DNA from: Flavobacteriaceae bacterium
GTDB taxonomy: Bacteria; Bacteroidota; Bacteroidia; Flavobacteriales; Flavobacteriaceae
Assembly (NCBI GenBank): GCA_031277535.1
Contig: JAITMD010000005.1
Coordinates: 124,001 to 188,000 of the forward strand
Length of the DNA stretch: 64,000 nt
Reading direction: 5' to 3'
A model generated the notes under the pieces. The model worked only from the letters and a program-made list of their open reading frames with translations, made no database searches and was not told the origin of the DNA. The translations under genes and the position numbers were made by a program. This document shows positions 29,841-39,618 of this stretch, in pieces (the stretch's first letter is position 1; the number at the start of each line of letters is the position of its first letter).

Positions 29841-31013
29841 ATGAATTCGAATAACAGATATGCACAACGTGGCGTTTCAGCAGAGAAAGAAGACGTACAT
29901 AATGCAATTAAAAACATAGACAAAGGTCTATTCCCAAAAGCTTTTTGTAAAATAGTTCCTGATTATTTAAGTGGTGATGACAATTACTGTTTGATTATGC
30001 ACGCAGATGGAGCAGGTACAAAATCTTCTTTAGCTTACATGTATTGGAAAGAAACAGGGGATATCAGTGTATGGAAAGGTATTGCACAAGATGCTCTAAT
30101 CATGAATATTGATGATTTACTTTGTGTAGGAGCTACAGATAATATCATGTTGTCGAGTACAATAGGACGTAATAAAAACTTAGTACCAGGAGAGGTAATT
30201 TCTGCAATTATCAATGGTACAGAAGAACTTATAACTGAATTAAAAGAATTTGGTGTTACTATTCACTCTACTGGAGGAGAAACAGCAGATGTTGGAGACT
30301 TAGTACGAACTATTATTGTTGATTCAACAGTTACTGCTCGCATGAAGAGAAGCGATGTGATAGACAATGCTAATATTGAAGCTGGAGATGTAATTGTTGG
30401 ATTAGAATCTTTCGGACAGGCTACTTACGAGAAGAAATATAATGGAGGAATGGGAAGTAATGGATTAACTTCTGCACGTCATGATGTTTTTGATCATTCG
30501 TTAGCAAAAAAATACCCAGAAAGCTTTGATCCATCAGTTCCAGAAGAACTTATCTACTCAGGTAAAGTACAGCTGACAGACCAAGTTGAGGGATCACCAA
30601 TAGATGCTGGACAATTGGTTTTATCTCCAACAAGAACATACGCACCTATTATCAAAGCTATTTTAAGTAAATACTCTTCAGACAGTGTACATGGGATGGT
30701 GCATTGCAGTGGAGGTGCTCAAACTAAAATACTTCATTTTATAGATAATTTACACATTGTAAAAGATAATTTATTTGATGTACCACCTTTATTCCAATTA
30801 ATACAAGAGCAATCAAATACAGATTGGCGAGAAATGTATCAAGTGTTTAATTGTGGGCACAGAATGGAATTATATGTTAAACCGGAAGTAGCAGCAGATA
30901 TTATTGCTATCTCTGAATCGTTTAATGTAAAAGCACAAATAGTAGGTCGAGTAGAGGCTTCTGAAACAAAAAAACTAACAATAGAATCAAAGAACGGTAC
31001 GTTTACGTATTAG
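29841..31013 (+). CDS. AIR synthase-family protein (PurM-like)
   Basis: MHADGAGTKSSLAY...MNIDDLLCVGAT...HSTGGETADVGDLVRT. Confidence 0.88.
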   Translation: MNSNNRYAQRGVSAEKEDVHNAIKNIDKGLFPKAFCKIVPDYLSGDDNYCLIMHADGAGTKSSLAYMYWKETGDISVWKGIAQDALIMNIDDLLCVGATDNIMLSSTIGRNKNLVPGEVISAIINGTEELITELKEFGVTIHSTGGETADVGDLVRTIIVDSTVTARMKRSDVIDNANIEAGDVIVGLESFGQATYEKKYNGGMGSNGLTSARHDVFDHSLAKKYPESFDPSVPEELIYSGKVQLTDQVEGSPIDAGQLVLSPTRTYAPIIKAILSKYSSDSVHGMVHCSGGAQTKILHFIDNLHIVKDNLFDVPPLFQLIQEQSNTDWREMYQVFNCGHRMELYVKPEVAADIIAISESFNVKAQIVGRVEASETKKLTIESKNGTFTY

Positions 31014-31028
31014 TTTAAATAAAAAGGC

Positions 31029-31436
31029 ATGGCAAGGTTATTATCAATTGATTACGGAAAAAAAAGAACAGGTATAGCTGTTTCTGATGAATTGCAAATT
31101 ATAGCTTCAGGCTTAACAACTGTAGACACAGATCAGTTACTTGACTTTTTAAAAAAATACTTTGCTGCCGAAAAAGTAGAAAAAATTATCGTAGGAGAGC
31201 CTAAACGTCTAAACAATGAACCTTCTGAAGTGGTTCCTTTGATAGACGCTTTTATTGAAAAGTTTAGTAAACTATTTCCTTCAATGCCTATAGAGCGAAT
31301 GGATGAAAGATTTACTTCTAAAATGGCTTTTCAAACTATGATAGACAGTGGTTTGAAGAAAAAACAGCGTCAAAATAAAGCTCTGATTGATGAGATTGCC
31401 GCTACAATAATTCTTCAAGACTATATGAACAAATAA
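31029..31436 (+). CDS. ruvX: Holliday junction resolvase RuvX/YqgF
   Basis: LLSIDYGKKRTGIAVSDE...VGEPKRLNNEPSE...DERFTSKMA. Confidence 0.95.
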   Translation: MARLLSIDYGKKRTGIAVSDELQIIASGLTTVDTDQLLDFLKKYFAAEKVEKIIVGEPKRLNNEPSEVVPLIDAFIEKFSKLFPSMPIERMDERFTSKMAFQTMIDSGLKKKQRQNKALIDEIAATIILQDYMNK

Positions 31437-31525
31437 TTACGAAGTGCTTTTAGAAAATTTCTAAGAATATAAACGCACTTTTAAGTTATTATAGATTAAT
31501 TTTGTAAAAAAATAAATCCGATATA

Positions 31526-33025
31526 ATGTCAAGTATACAAAAATCAGAGGCTGACGTTGTTTTAATAGGAGCCGGTATTATGAGTGCCACTTTAGGTGTA
31601 ATGTTAAAAGAGCTGAAACCAAACCTAACAATTGAGGTTATTGAGCGTCTCGACAGTCCGGCTGCCGAAAGTTCTGATGCAATGAATAATGCAGGAACTG
31701 GACACTCTGCGTTTTGTGAATTAAACTATACGCCTGAAAAAGCAGACGGTTCAGTCGATGCTACTAAGGCGATAAACATTGTGGAACAATTCGAAGTTTC
31801 ACGTCAATTTTGGTCTTATTTAGTAAATAAGAACATAATTAAAGATCCTAAAGCTTTTATCCATACAGTACCTCACATGAGCTTTGTTTGGGGAAAAGAT
31901 AATGTAAGTTTCTTAAGAAAAAGATTTGAGGAGTTACAAAAATACCCACTATTTTCACAAATGGAATTTTCTGATAATCCAGAAAAAATCAAAGAATGGG
32001 CTCCTTTATTAATGGAAGGTAGAAAGTTAGACGATTCGTACGCTGCAACTCATATGATGTTAGGTACTGATGTAAACTTTGGTAACTTGACAAAGCAATT
32101 ATTTGATCATTTGAAAAGTACAAATGGAGTACACTTAACATTTAATACACAAGTAGTAGATATTAAACGTCAAGGAAAAAGATGGCAAGTAGTTTCTAAA
32201 GATTTAAAAACAGGAACGAAAAAAGTTGTAAATACTAATTTTGTATTTGTTGGTGCCGGAGGTGGTGCGATTTTGTTATTACAAAAAGCAGATATCCCAG
32301 AAAGTAAAGGATTTGGTGGTTTTCCAGTAGGTGGACAATGGCTTGTTTGTAACAATCCTGAGATTGTAAATAAACATATGGCTAAAGTGTACGGAAAAGC
32401 ATCTGTGGGTGCCCCACCGATGTCTGTACCTCACTTAGATACTCGTTATATCGATGGTAAGCTATCTTTATTATTTGGTCCTTATGCAGGTTTTTCTACA
32501 AAATTTTTAAAACAAGGATCATATGCTGACTTGTTCAAATCTTTAGAAGCAAATAATATCGGGCCAATGCTTGGTGTAGGAATGCGCAATATGGATTTGA
32601 CTAAATATTTGATTGGACAAGTATTACAATCTGATAAAGCTCGCGTAGAGGCATTAAAAGATTATTTCCCAGATGCTAAAGCGGAAGATTGGAAAATAGA
32701 GATTGCAGGACAAAGAGTACAGGTAATTAAAAAAGATAAAGAGGGTAAAGGGATTTTGCAATTTGGTACAGAAGTAGTAAATGCTGCAGATGGTTCTATT
32801 GCTGCTTTATTAGGAGCTTCTCCAGGAGCTTCTACAGCAACACCTATTATGCTAAAGTTACTTGCTAAATGTTTTAAAGATGAGTTTAATTCAACGGAAT
32901 GGCAAACGAAGTTTAAAGAGATGATTCCTTCTTTTGGACTTAAATTGAATGAACACCCAGAATTAGTAGCAGAAGTAAGAGATAATACTTCAAAAACATT
33001 GAAGATTTATCCAAACAATAAATAA
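31526..33025 (+). CDS. mqo: Malate:quinone oxidoreductase
   Basis: VLIGAGIMSATLGVMLKELKP...SSDAMNNAGTGHSAFCELNYTPE. Confidence 0.95.
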   Translation: MSSIQKSEADVVLIGAGIMSATLGVMLKELKPNLTIEVIERLDSPAAESSDAMNNAGTGHSAFCELNYTPEKADGSVDATKAINIVEQFEVSRQFWSYLVNKNIIKDPKAFIHTVPHMSFVWGKDNVSFLRKRFEELQKYPLFSQMEFSDNPEKIKEWAPLLMEGRKLDDSYAATHMMLGTDVNFGNLTKQLFDHLKSTNGVHLTFNTQVVDIKRQGKRWQVVSKDLKTGTKKVVNTNFVFVGAGGGAILLLQKADIPESKGFGGFPVGGQWLVCNNPEIVNKHMAKVYGKASVGAPPMSVPHLDTRYIDGKLSLLFGPYAGFSTKFLKQGSYADLFKSLEANNIGPMLGVGMRNMDLTKYLIGQVLQSDKARVEALKDYFPDAKAEDWKIEIAGQRVQVIKKDKEGKGILQFGTEVVNAADGSIAALLGASPGASTATPIMLKLLAKCFKDEFNSTEWQTKFKEMIPSFGLKLNEHPELVAEVRDNTSKTLKIYPNNK

Positions 33026-33062
33026 AAAAATAGGATGACTATAATTGGTCATCCTATTTTTT
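33025..33062. terminator. Bidirectional terminator 1 (mqo side)
   Basis: AAAAAATAGGATGAC / GTCATCCTATTTTTT. Confidence 0.85.
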
Positions 33063-33075
33063 ATTACTATACTCT

Positions 33076-33114
33076 AAAAGAAATGGCAAACTAAATTAGT
33101 TTGCCATTTCTTTT
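33076..33114. terminator. Bidirectional terminator 2 (YehS side)
   Basis: AAAAGAAATGGCAAACTAA-A-TTAGTTTGCCATTTCTTTT, perfect 19-bp arms. Confidence 0.85.
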
Positions 33115-33127
33115 ATATTGTGAAAGA

Positions 33128-33556
33128 TTATTTATCTTTTTTCTTTCCGTTTTTAAATTTAATTCCTGCAATTGGAGATTCCTTTTTACTTTTAAAGTTT
33201 GTTCCTTTTTTAAAAGCTGGTTTAGAGGTAGTTTTAGGCTTTTTCTCTTCAGTAACCTCTCTTAGTACTTCTTTTTTCTTTTGTTGCGCTAAATTAGCTT
33301 TATTAGCCGCTAAAACATCCATTGGATTTTTAGGTTCTTCTTTAGTTCCTCTTAAATAGATTACTAAACCATTTAAAAAGTTACGTAGAATCTGATCACC
33401 ACATTCAACATACTTTGGATGATCTGCATTTCTAAAGAAGTTACCGATTTCTCCTTTAGAGATTTTAAAATCTACTAACTCTAAGATTTCTACTATTTGA
33501 TCATCTCTCAATTGTAAAGCTACTCTAAGCTTTTTAAATATATCGTTATTTGTCAT
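33128..33556 (-). CDS. DUF1456 (YehS) family protein
   Basis: NNDIFKKLRVALQLRDDQIVEILELVDFKISKGEIGNFFRNADHPKYVECGDQILRNFLNGLV. Confidence 0.9.
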   Translation of the reverse strand: MTNNDIFKKLRVALQLRDDQIVEILELVDFKISKGEIGNFFRNADHPKYVECGDQILRNFLNGLVIYLRGTKEEPKNPMDVLAANKANLAQQKKKEVLREVTEEKKPKTTSKPAFKKGTNFKSKKESPIAGIKFKNGKKKDK

Positions 33557-33596
33557 ATTCTAAAGTATTATGGGGCAAATGTACTATTAAAAGCTA

Positions 33597-35582
33597 TTAT
33601 ATCTTTTCTTTTAATACATTAATTTCATCTCGCAGTCTCGCAGCATTTATAAAGTCTAAGTTTTTAGCAGCTTTCTCCATTTCTTTTCTTTTCTCTCGAA
33701 TCATTTTTTCAATATCTGCTTTAGAACTATATTTAATCTGCGCTTCAGCTGCTTTTATTAATTGTTCTTGTTGTAAATCGTCATAAGAAGGTTTAATAAG
33801 ATCATTACCTATTTTCTTATTTAGATTAGTAGGAGTAATGTTATTTTTTTCGTTGTAAGCCATCTGTTTACTTCTACGATAAGATGTTTCATCTATTGTT
33901 TTCTGCATACTATCTGTTATTTTATCAGCATACATTATCGCTTTTCCATTGACGTTACGAGCAGCACGTCCTACAGTTTGTGTTAATGAACGATGACTTC
34001 TCAAAAAACCTTCTTTATCTGCATCCAAAATAGCAACCAATGAAACTTCTGGTAAATCCAATCCTTCACGCAATAAGTTTACTCCAATAAGTACATCAAA
34101 CAACCCTTTTCTTAGGTCTTGCATGATTTCTACTCGTTCTAAAGTATCTACATCTGAGTGTACATATCTACAACGTATACCTACACGTGTAAAGTACTTT
34201 GCCAATTCCTCAGCCATACGTTTTGTTAGAGTAGTAACTAAAATACGCTCATCAACTTCTACCCGTTTGTGAATCTCTTCAATTAAATCATCTATTTGAT
34301 TTTCTGTTGGTCTTATTTCTATAACAGGGTCCAACAAACCTGTTGGGCGAATCAATTGCTCAACAACAATTCCTTCTGATTTTTGAAGCTCATAATCAGC
34401 AGGAGTTGCAGAAACATAGATAACCTGATTTTGCATAGTTTCAAACTCTTCAAATTTCAGAGGTCTATTATCTAATGCAGCAGGTAAACGGAAACCATAT
34501 TCTACTAAATTTTCTTTACGTGAACGATCGCCTCCATACATGGCATGTACTTGTGATATGGTAACGTGACTTTCATCAACAACCATTAAATAGTCATCAG
34601 GAAAGTAATCTAATAAGCAGAAAGGACGGGTACCTGCTTCACGACCATCTAAATAACGTGAATAGTTTTCTATACCAGAACAATATCCTAATTCTCGAAT
34701 CATTTCTAAATCAAAATTAGTACGTTCTTCTAAGCGTTTTGCCTCTAAGTGTTTTCCTACTTCTTTAAAGTAGTCTACTTGTTTGACTAAGTCTTGCTGT
34801 ATTTCCCATATTGCTTTTTGTAGTACATCAGGAGATGTTACAAACATATTTGCAGGATAAATATTCAACTTCGTAAACTTTTCTATTACTTGAGCATTTG
34901 TAGGATCAAATACTTCAATATCTTCTATTTCATCTCCAAAAAAGTGAATTCTAAAAGGATTGTCTGCATAACTTGGAAAAACTTCAACAGTATCTCCTTT
35001 AATACGGAAATTACCTGGACCGAAGTCAGCCTCTGTACGAGAATATAAACTTTGTACTAAACGATGGAGTAGCTTTGTGCGACTTATTTGCTGATCCAAT
35101 TCCAAAGAGATAACATTCTTTTGAAATTCAGTAGGATTACCAATACCATATAAACAAGAAACAGAAGCAACAACAAGAATATCTCTTCTACCTGATAAAA
35201 GGGCAGAGGAGGTGCTTAAACGCATTTTCTCTAATTCCTCGTTAATAGATAAGTCTTTTTCAATATACTGTCCTGTAACAGGTAAAAATGCCTCAGGCTG
35301 ATAATAATCATAGTAAGAAACAAAGTATTCTACAGCATTATTTGGGAAAAAGTTTTTAAACTCTGTATAAAGTTGAGCTGCAAGTGTTTTATTATGTGCC
35401 AAAACTAACGTTGGACGTTGAACTTCTTGAATAACATTTGCAACAGTAAAAGTTTTACCTGAACCAGTAACTCCTACCAATGTTTGGAATTGATCACCTG
35501 CAAGCACGCCTTCACTAAGCTCTTTTATAGCCTGTGGCTGATCTCCTGTAGGTTGATAATCTGATTTAATTTCAAAATTCAT
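33597..35582 (-). CDS. uvrB: Excinuclease ABC subunit B
   Basis: FQTLVGVTGSGKTFTVANVI, YYDYYQPEAFLP, LREGLDLPEVSLV, C-terminal UVR motif. Confidence 0.97.
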   Translation of the reverse strand: MNFEIKSDYQPTGDQPQAIKELSEGVLAGDQFQTLVGVTGSGKTFTVANVIQEVQRPTLVLAHNKTLAAQLYTEFKNFFPNNAVEYFVSYYDYYQPEAFLPVTGQYIEKDLSINEELEKMRLSTSSALLSGRRDILVVASVSCLYGIGNPTEFQKNVISLELDQQISRTKLLHRLVQSLYSRTEADFGPGNFRIKGDTVEVFPSYADNPFRIHFFGDEIEDIEVFDPTNAQVIEKFTKLNIYPANMFVTSPDVLQKAIWEIQQDLVKQVDYFKEVGKHLEAKRLEERTNFDLEMIRELGYCSGIENYSRYLDGREAGTRPFCLLDYFPDDYLMVVDESHVTISQVHAMYGGDRSRKENLVEYGFRLPAALDNRPLKFEEFETMQNQVIYVSATPADYELQKSEGIVVEQLIRPTGLLDPVIEIRPTENQIDDLIEEIHKRVEVDERILVTTLTKRMAEELAKYFTRVGIRCRYVHSDVDTLERVEIMQDLRKGLFDVLIGVNLLREGLDLPEVSLVAILDADKEGFLRSHRSLTQTVGRAARNVNGKAIMYADKITDSMQKTIDETSYRRSKQMAYNEKNNITPTNLNKKIGNDLIKPSYDDLQQEQLIKAAEAQIKYSSKADIEKMIREKRKEMEKAAKNLDFINAARLRDEINVLKEKI

Positions 35583-35620
35583 ATTCTATACAATCTTTAG
35601 CAAAGGTAAAGATAAAAAAC

Positions 35621-35653
35621 AAAGAAAGCACGAGCTATGCCCGTGCTTTCTTT
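35621..35653. terminator. Terminator of ompA-like gene
   Basis: AAAGAAAGCACG / CGTGCTTTCTTT. Confidence 0.8.
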
Positions 35654-35681
35654 TGTTTATAGAAATAAATTATCTACTAAA

Positions 35682-36920
35682 TTATTTTACTAAGAAAAGT
35701 ACTTTTCTTGCAGTTTTTCTTGCCATATCTGAATCTTTAGAAGCAGAAGTGTCCATTCCTTTTCCTTTAGCAGAAACTCTTGAAGCGCTAACTCCTGATT
35801 TCACTAAAATATTTTTAACTGTATTAGCACGTTTCTCAGACAATTTATCATTGTAAGATTTGTTACCAATTGCATCAGCATATCCTATTACTTCTACAGT
35901 AGCGTTTGGATTTTGCTTCATGTAAGTATTAATGAAGTTGATTCCATCTACAGAAGAAGGTTGAGATTTGTTGAAATCAAAGTAAACAGCAACGAAACCA
36001 TTGTTGATTAAGTCTTTGATAGCATTTGGATCAGCTTTAGCAGCAGTTCCTTTATCTCCACCGAAGTTTTGTTCGAAGTAGTTTTCAATGTTATCAGCGA
36101 TACCGTTTTTGTTAGCATCGATAATAGCACGTCCTTTAGTGTCAACCATAGCACCTGCTGGAGTATTTGGCTCTTGATCTAAGTAATCAGCAACACCATC
36201 TCCGTCAGTATCAACTAATTTACCTTCAACAGCAGCTAAACGATCTTCTAATTCAGCTAATTTATTTACTGTGTTAGACTCTTCAGAATACCAGTCAGCA
36301 TGTTGAGCTTGTTTACCTAAATAGATAGAGATACCCATTGTAGCGTTAAACATAGTTCCTTGGAAAACAGACTTAGTAGTTACTGATTGTCCATCCCAGT
36401 TTTGGTTTTGTTGTGTATTTTGAATAACTGTAAAGTCAGCATTCAAAGCTACTCTTTTATGTAATTTAATTTGTCCTGTTAACCCAGCCATTAAGTGACC
36501 CATGTTATCAGTTCCGTCAAATGATCCACGTAACCAAGAGTATCCCCCCCCAGCGTGAGCTTGTACGTTTAAAACACTTGTCCAGTTTTCAAAGTTTAAA
36601 ATACGTCCTAAGTTTACAACTCCTTCTAAGCTAGTTCTGTAGTATTCAGCTTTCACATCTTGGTTGTTAGTCCAACTATCAAGTTTGTCATAACCAAAAG
36701 ATCCTTTAACTCCGAATTTGTTGTTTAAACTATAACGAACTCCTCCGTCTAAATGTAAGTTTTCAAATGTTTCAGCACTGAAACCAGGTGTAAGAGTACG
36801 AGCAGGTTTAGCTAAACCACCATTTAAATCAACAGCCCATCTGTTGTAGTTTTTTTCTTGGGCATTAGCAACGTTAATTGCAAGCACTGCTGTTAACAAT
36901 GCAACAGAAACTTTCTTCAT
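35682..36920 (-). CDS. OmpA-family outer-membrane porin with TSP3-like linker
   Basis: Signal peptide, beta-barrel N-term, DTDGDGVADYLDQEPNTPAG, OmpA C-term VEVIGYADAIGNKSYNDKLSEKRANTVKNILV. Confidence 0.92.
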   Translation of the reverse strand: MKKVSVALLTAVLAINVANAQEKNYNRWAVDLNGGLAKPARTLTPGFSAETFENLHLDGGVRYSLNNKFGVKGSFGYDKLDSWTNNQDVKAEYYRTSLEGVVNLGRILNFENWTSVLNVQAHAGGGYSWLRGSFDGTDNMGHLMAGLTGQIKLHKRVALNADFTVIQNTQQNQNWDGQSVTTKSVFQGTMFNATMGISIYLGKQAQHADWYSEESNTVNKLAELEDRLAAVEGKLVDTDGDGVADYLDQEPNTPAGAMVDTKGRAIIDANKNGIADNIENYFEQNFGGDKGTAAKADPNAIKDLINNGFVAVYFDFNKSQPSSVDGINFINTYMKQNPNATVEVIGYADAIGNKSYNDKLSEKRANTVKNILVKSGVSASRVSAKGKGMDTSASKDSDMARKTARKVLFLVK

Positions 36921-37034
36921 CTTATTTTTTTTAAATTACTAAATAAAATGATTCCTTTAACGAATCATCTAAAATTGCTTTTCTTATGCAAATATATAGC
37001 TTATTCAAAATTCTACAAGAAATAATTTAATTTT

Positions 37035-37496
37035 GTGGCCACATTTTGTGATTTATTACTCAAATTAAAATTTTTAAAGATGAAATACGTGTCTAAAATA
37101 TTTGTAACAGTAGATGTTGTTCTTGTTAAAGAGGAGAATAATATTGAAAAAATTTTACTTATCAAGAGAAAAAATGATCCTTTTAAAGACTCTTGGGCCT
37201 TACCTGGAGGCTTTGTTGATGAAAATGAAGACTTAGAAATAGCAGCAAAACGCGAATTGGAAGAAGAAACTTGTATAAAATGTACTAAACTTAAACAAGT
37301 AGGAGCCTATGGAAAACCTTTTAGAGATCCAAGATCACATGTGGTAAGCATTGCTTATAAAGGGGTAGTTACAGCTGATACTATTGGAAAAGCAGCTGAT
37401 GATGCAAAAGAATTAGCTTGGTTTGCTGTAAATGAACTCCCTTCTTTAGCGTTTGACCATATAGATATAATTACTGATGCCTTAAGTAAAGCATAA
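37035..37496 (+). CDS. NUDIX hydrolase
   Basis: Nudix box GGFVDENEDLEIAAKRELEEET; true start probably ATG 37080/37083. Confidence 0.93.
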   Translation: MATFCDLLLKLKFLKMKYVSKIFVTVDVVLVKEENNIEKILLIKRKNDPFKDSWALPGGFVDENEDLEIAAKRELEEETCIKCTKLKQVGAYGKPFRDPRSHVVSIAYKGVVTADTIGKAADDAKELAWFAVNELPSLAFDHIDIITDALSKA

Positions 37497-37497
37497 C

Positions 37498-37533
37498 AAA
37501 AAAGCCTTATAAATTAGATTATAAGGCTTTTTT
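37498..37533. terminator. Bidirectional terminator
   Basis: AAAAAAGCCTTATAA / TTATAAGGCTTTTTT. Confidence 0.85.
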
Positions 37534-37866
37534 TTATTCTATTGTTTTATTTTTAAGCATTTTGGCTTCCATATAAAAAGTTCCAAAAGGAACGATGGAA
37601 GCTACACATACTAAAAGATAATCTTTTACAGTCCATTTCATATCTCCCTTAATTACTGTCGCAAAAACAATATAGGCAATAAATAATACACCATGTGCTG
37701 TACCAACTGGACGAATTAAAAAGGGCATATCTGCTAAATACTTCATAGGCATTGCTACAAAAAACAATAATAGCAATGATAAACCTTCGAGAAGGGCAAT
37801 AAACTTAAATAACTTAAGCATAATGATTTGTTTTGAGTTTGGGCTAAAATAGAATATTAAATTCAA
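37534..37866 (-). CDS. DUF3817 membrane protein
   Basis: LLLFFVAMPMKYLADMPFLIRPVGTAHGVLFIAYIV. Confidence 0.85.
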   Translation of the reverse strand: MNLIFYFSPNSKQIIMLKLFKFIALLEGLSLLLLFFVAMPMKYLADMPFLIRPVGTAHGVLFIAYIVFATVIKGDMKWTVKDYLLVCVASIVPFGTFYMEAKMLKNKTIE

Positions 37867-38004
37867 ATAAGAAAGATTCTAATTTACTCAAAAGCAATAT
37901 TCACAAATAGTTAACTAAAATACGCACTTTGTACATAGTGTATTAGACTTATGTAAAACAAAAAAGCACATACTATTTGAGTATATGCTTCTTCATTATT
38001 GTTT

Positions 38005-39147
38005 TTATTTTAAAACTTCTTTCAGTTTTTCTTCCAATTTCTCTCCTCTAAGATTCTTAGCAATTACAACACCATTAGCATCTACTAAGAAAGTAGCAGG
38101 AATACTTGTTACTCCATATAGTTTTGCAATTGGCTCTTCCCAATGCTGTAAATTAGAAATTTGGTTCCATGTCAATTGATCTTGAGCAATTGCTTGTTTC
38201 CATTTATTAGCATCTTTGTCTAAAGAAACACCTATGATATTAAATCCTTTGTCATGGTATTTTTTGTACATCGCTACCACATTAGGATTCTCTTCTCTAC
38301 ATGGTCCACACCAAGAAGCCCAGAAATCAATAAGTGTTACTTTTCCTAATGATTCTTTTAAACTAATCTCTTTTCCATCAGGTGATTTTGCTGAGAATTC
38401 AGGTGCCTTTAATCCTACTTTAACTGGAGAATCAGGAATCTGATCTATCATTGTTTTGATAGCCTTAGCTATACTTGATTTTTTATATGCTTCATCAAAT
38501 TTATTAAAAGAAGCTACTATATCATCTTTTTCTAACTCTCCACTTTGCATTACATTAGTAAACAAAATTAAAGCCACAAAGCTCTTTGCATTCTTTTCAG
38601 TAAATTCTTTTATGTACTTATCCTTATTCTCTTGCATTACTTCATAAGGTCCAGTAATTGTTTTTATTGCTGCTTCATCATTTGCTTGCATAGCTTTCAT
38701 ATAAGCTTCCTGATTAGCTCCTTGATAAGTTAGCATTTGCTTTGTTAACTCCTCATTCTTTTTGTTGTACTCAGTAAATAAGTCATTATTAGTTGTACCA
38801 GAAGCATAACTTGTTGCTAAATCACTTTTATTGTAAACTAATTTTATATCACCTGCTTCAAGAATCAAAGGAATTCTACCTTGTTCACCTTTTAAGTATA
38901 CGAAAGCAAGATCCGGGTATTCAACATTACCTTTAAACAAAAAGGCATTAGACTTAACGTCTGTAGAATCTTTTACTACAAAACCTCCTGTTGCAGGATC
39001 AATAAGATCTAAGTATATTTTTGTTCCGTCCGCAATTTCTTTTGCTTCTCCTGTAACTGTATATTCTCCAGCTACATCATTTGTTGTTTTCTTTCCACAA
39101 GCAGCAAAAAGTGCAAGAGCACCTGCTATTACTAAAATTTTTTTCAT
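38005..39147 (-). CDS. TlpA-type thioredoxin-like lipoprotein with DUF4369 N-terminal domain
   Basis: Lipobox, TLIDFWASWCGPCREENPNVVAMYKKY. Confidence 0.92.
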   Translation of the reverse strand: MKKILVIAGALALFAACGKKTTNDVAGEYTVTGEAKEIADGTKIYLDLIDPATGGFVVKDSTDVKSNAFLFKGNVEYPDLAFVYLKGEQGRIPLILEAGDIKLVYNKSDLATSYASGTTNNDLFTEYNKKNEELTKQMLTYQGANQEAYMKAMQANDEAAIKTITGPYEVMQENKDKYIKEFTEKNAKSFVALILFTNVMQSGELEKDDIVASFNKFDEAYKKSSIAKAIKTMIDQIPDSPVKVGLKAPEFSAKSPDGKEISLKESLGKVTLIDFWASWCGPCREENPNVVAMYKKYHDKGFNIIGVSLDKDANKWKQAIAQDQLTWNQISNLQHWEEPIAKLYGVTSIPATFLVDANGVVIAKNLRGEKLEEKLKEVLK

Positions 39148-39233
39148 TGAGTAATTTGTTGATAATTATAATCGATTTAATTCAAAGATATACAAAAATA
39201 TATTCAATTTGATTTTTCTTTACAGAAGTCATT

Positions 39234-39617
39234 TTATTTTACAAAAAACGAATATAAAAGCATAAACCAACCACCTACTAATAATAAGCCTCCAATAGGA
39301 GTAATAGGGCCAAACAGCTTAATCTTTTTCCCAAAAGTAGCACTCAAGCATAGTCCATAAATACTAAATGAAAAAAGAATAGTTCCTATAAGTATTAGAT
39401 TTACAATCAAATTAGTGAAGTCACTTAAAGATAGTATTGAAATAAAACATAGCAAAAGAGCGTGATACATTTGATAACGAACACCTGTTTCAAAACTAAC
39501 CAATAGTTCTGCTGACATTCTCTTTTTTAAGGCATGTGCTCCAAAAGCACCAAATATTACAGCCAACATACCCAATGTACTTCCTGCTATAATAGCCAAC
39601 TGATTCTGTATTTCCAT
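39234..39617 (-). CDS. DUF423 membrane protein
   Basis: AVIFGAFGAHALKKRMSAELLVSFETGVRYQMYHALLL. Confidence 0.9.
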   Translation of the reverse strand: MEIQNQLAIIAGSTLGMLAVIFGAFGAHALKKRMSAELLVSFETGVRYQMYHALLLCFISILSLSDFTNLIVNLILIGTILFSFSIYGLCLSATFGKKIKLFGPITPIGGLLLVGGWFMLLYSFFVK

Positions 39618-39618
39618 T

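Noticed and set aside
33120-33359. 79 aa plus ORF
   Set aside because: Antisense to the DUF1456 gene; Phe/Leu-rich shadow of a Lys-rich tail
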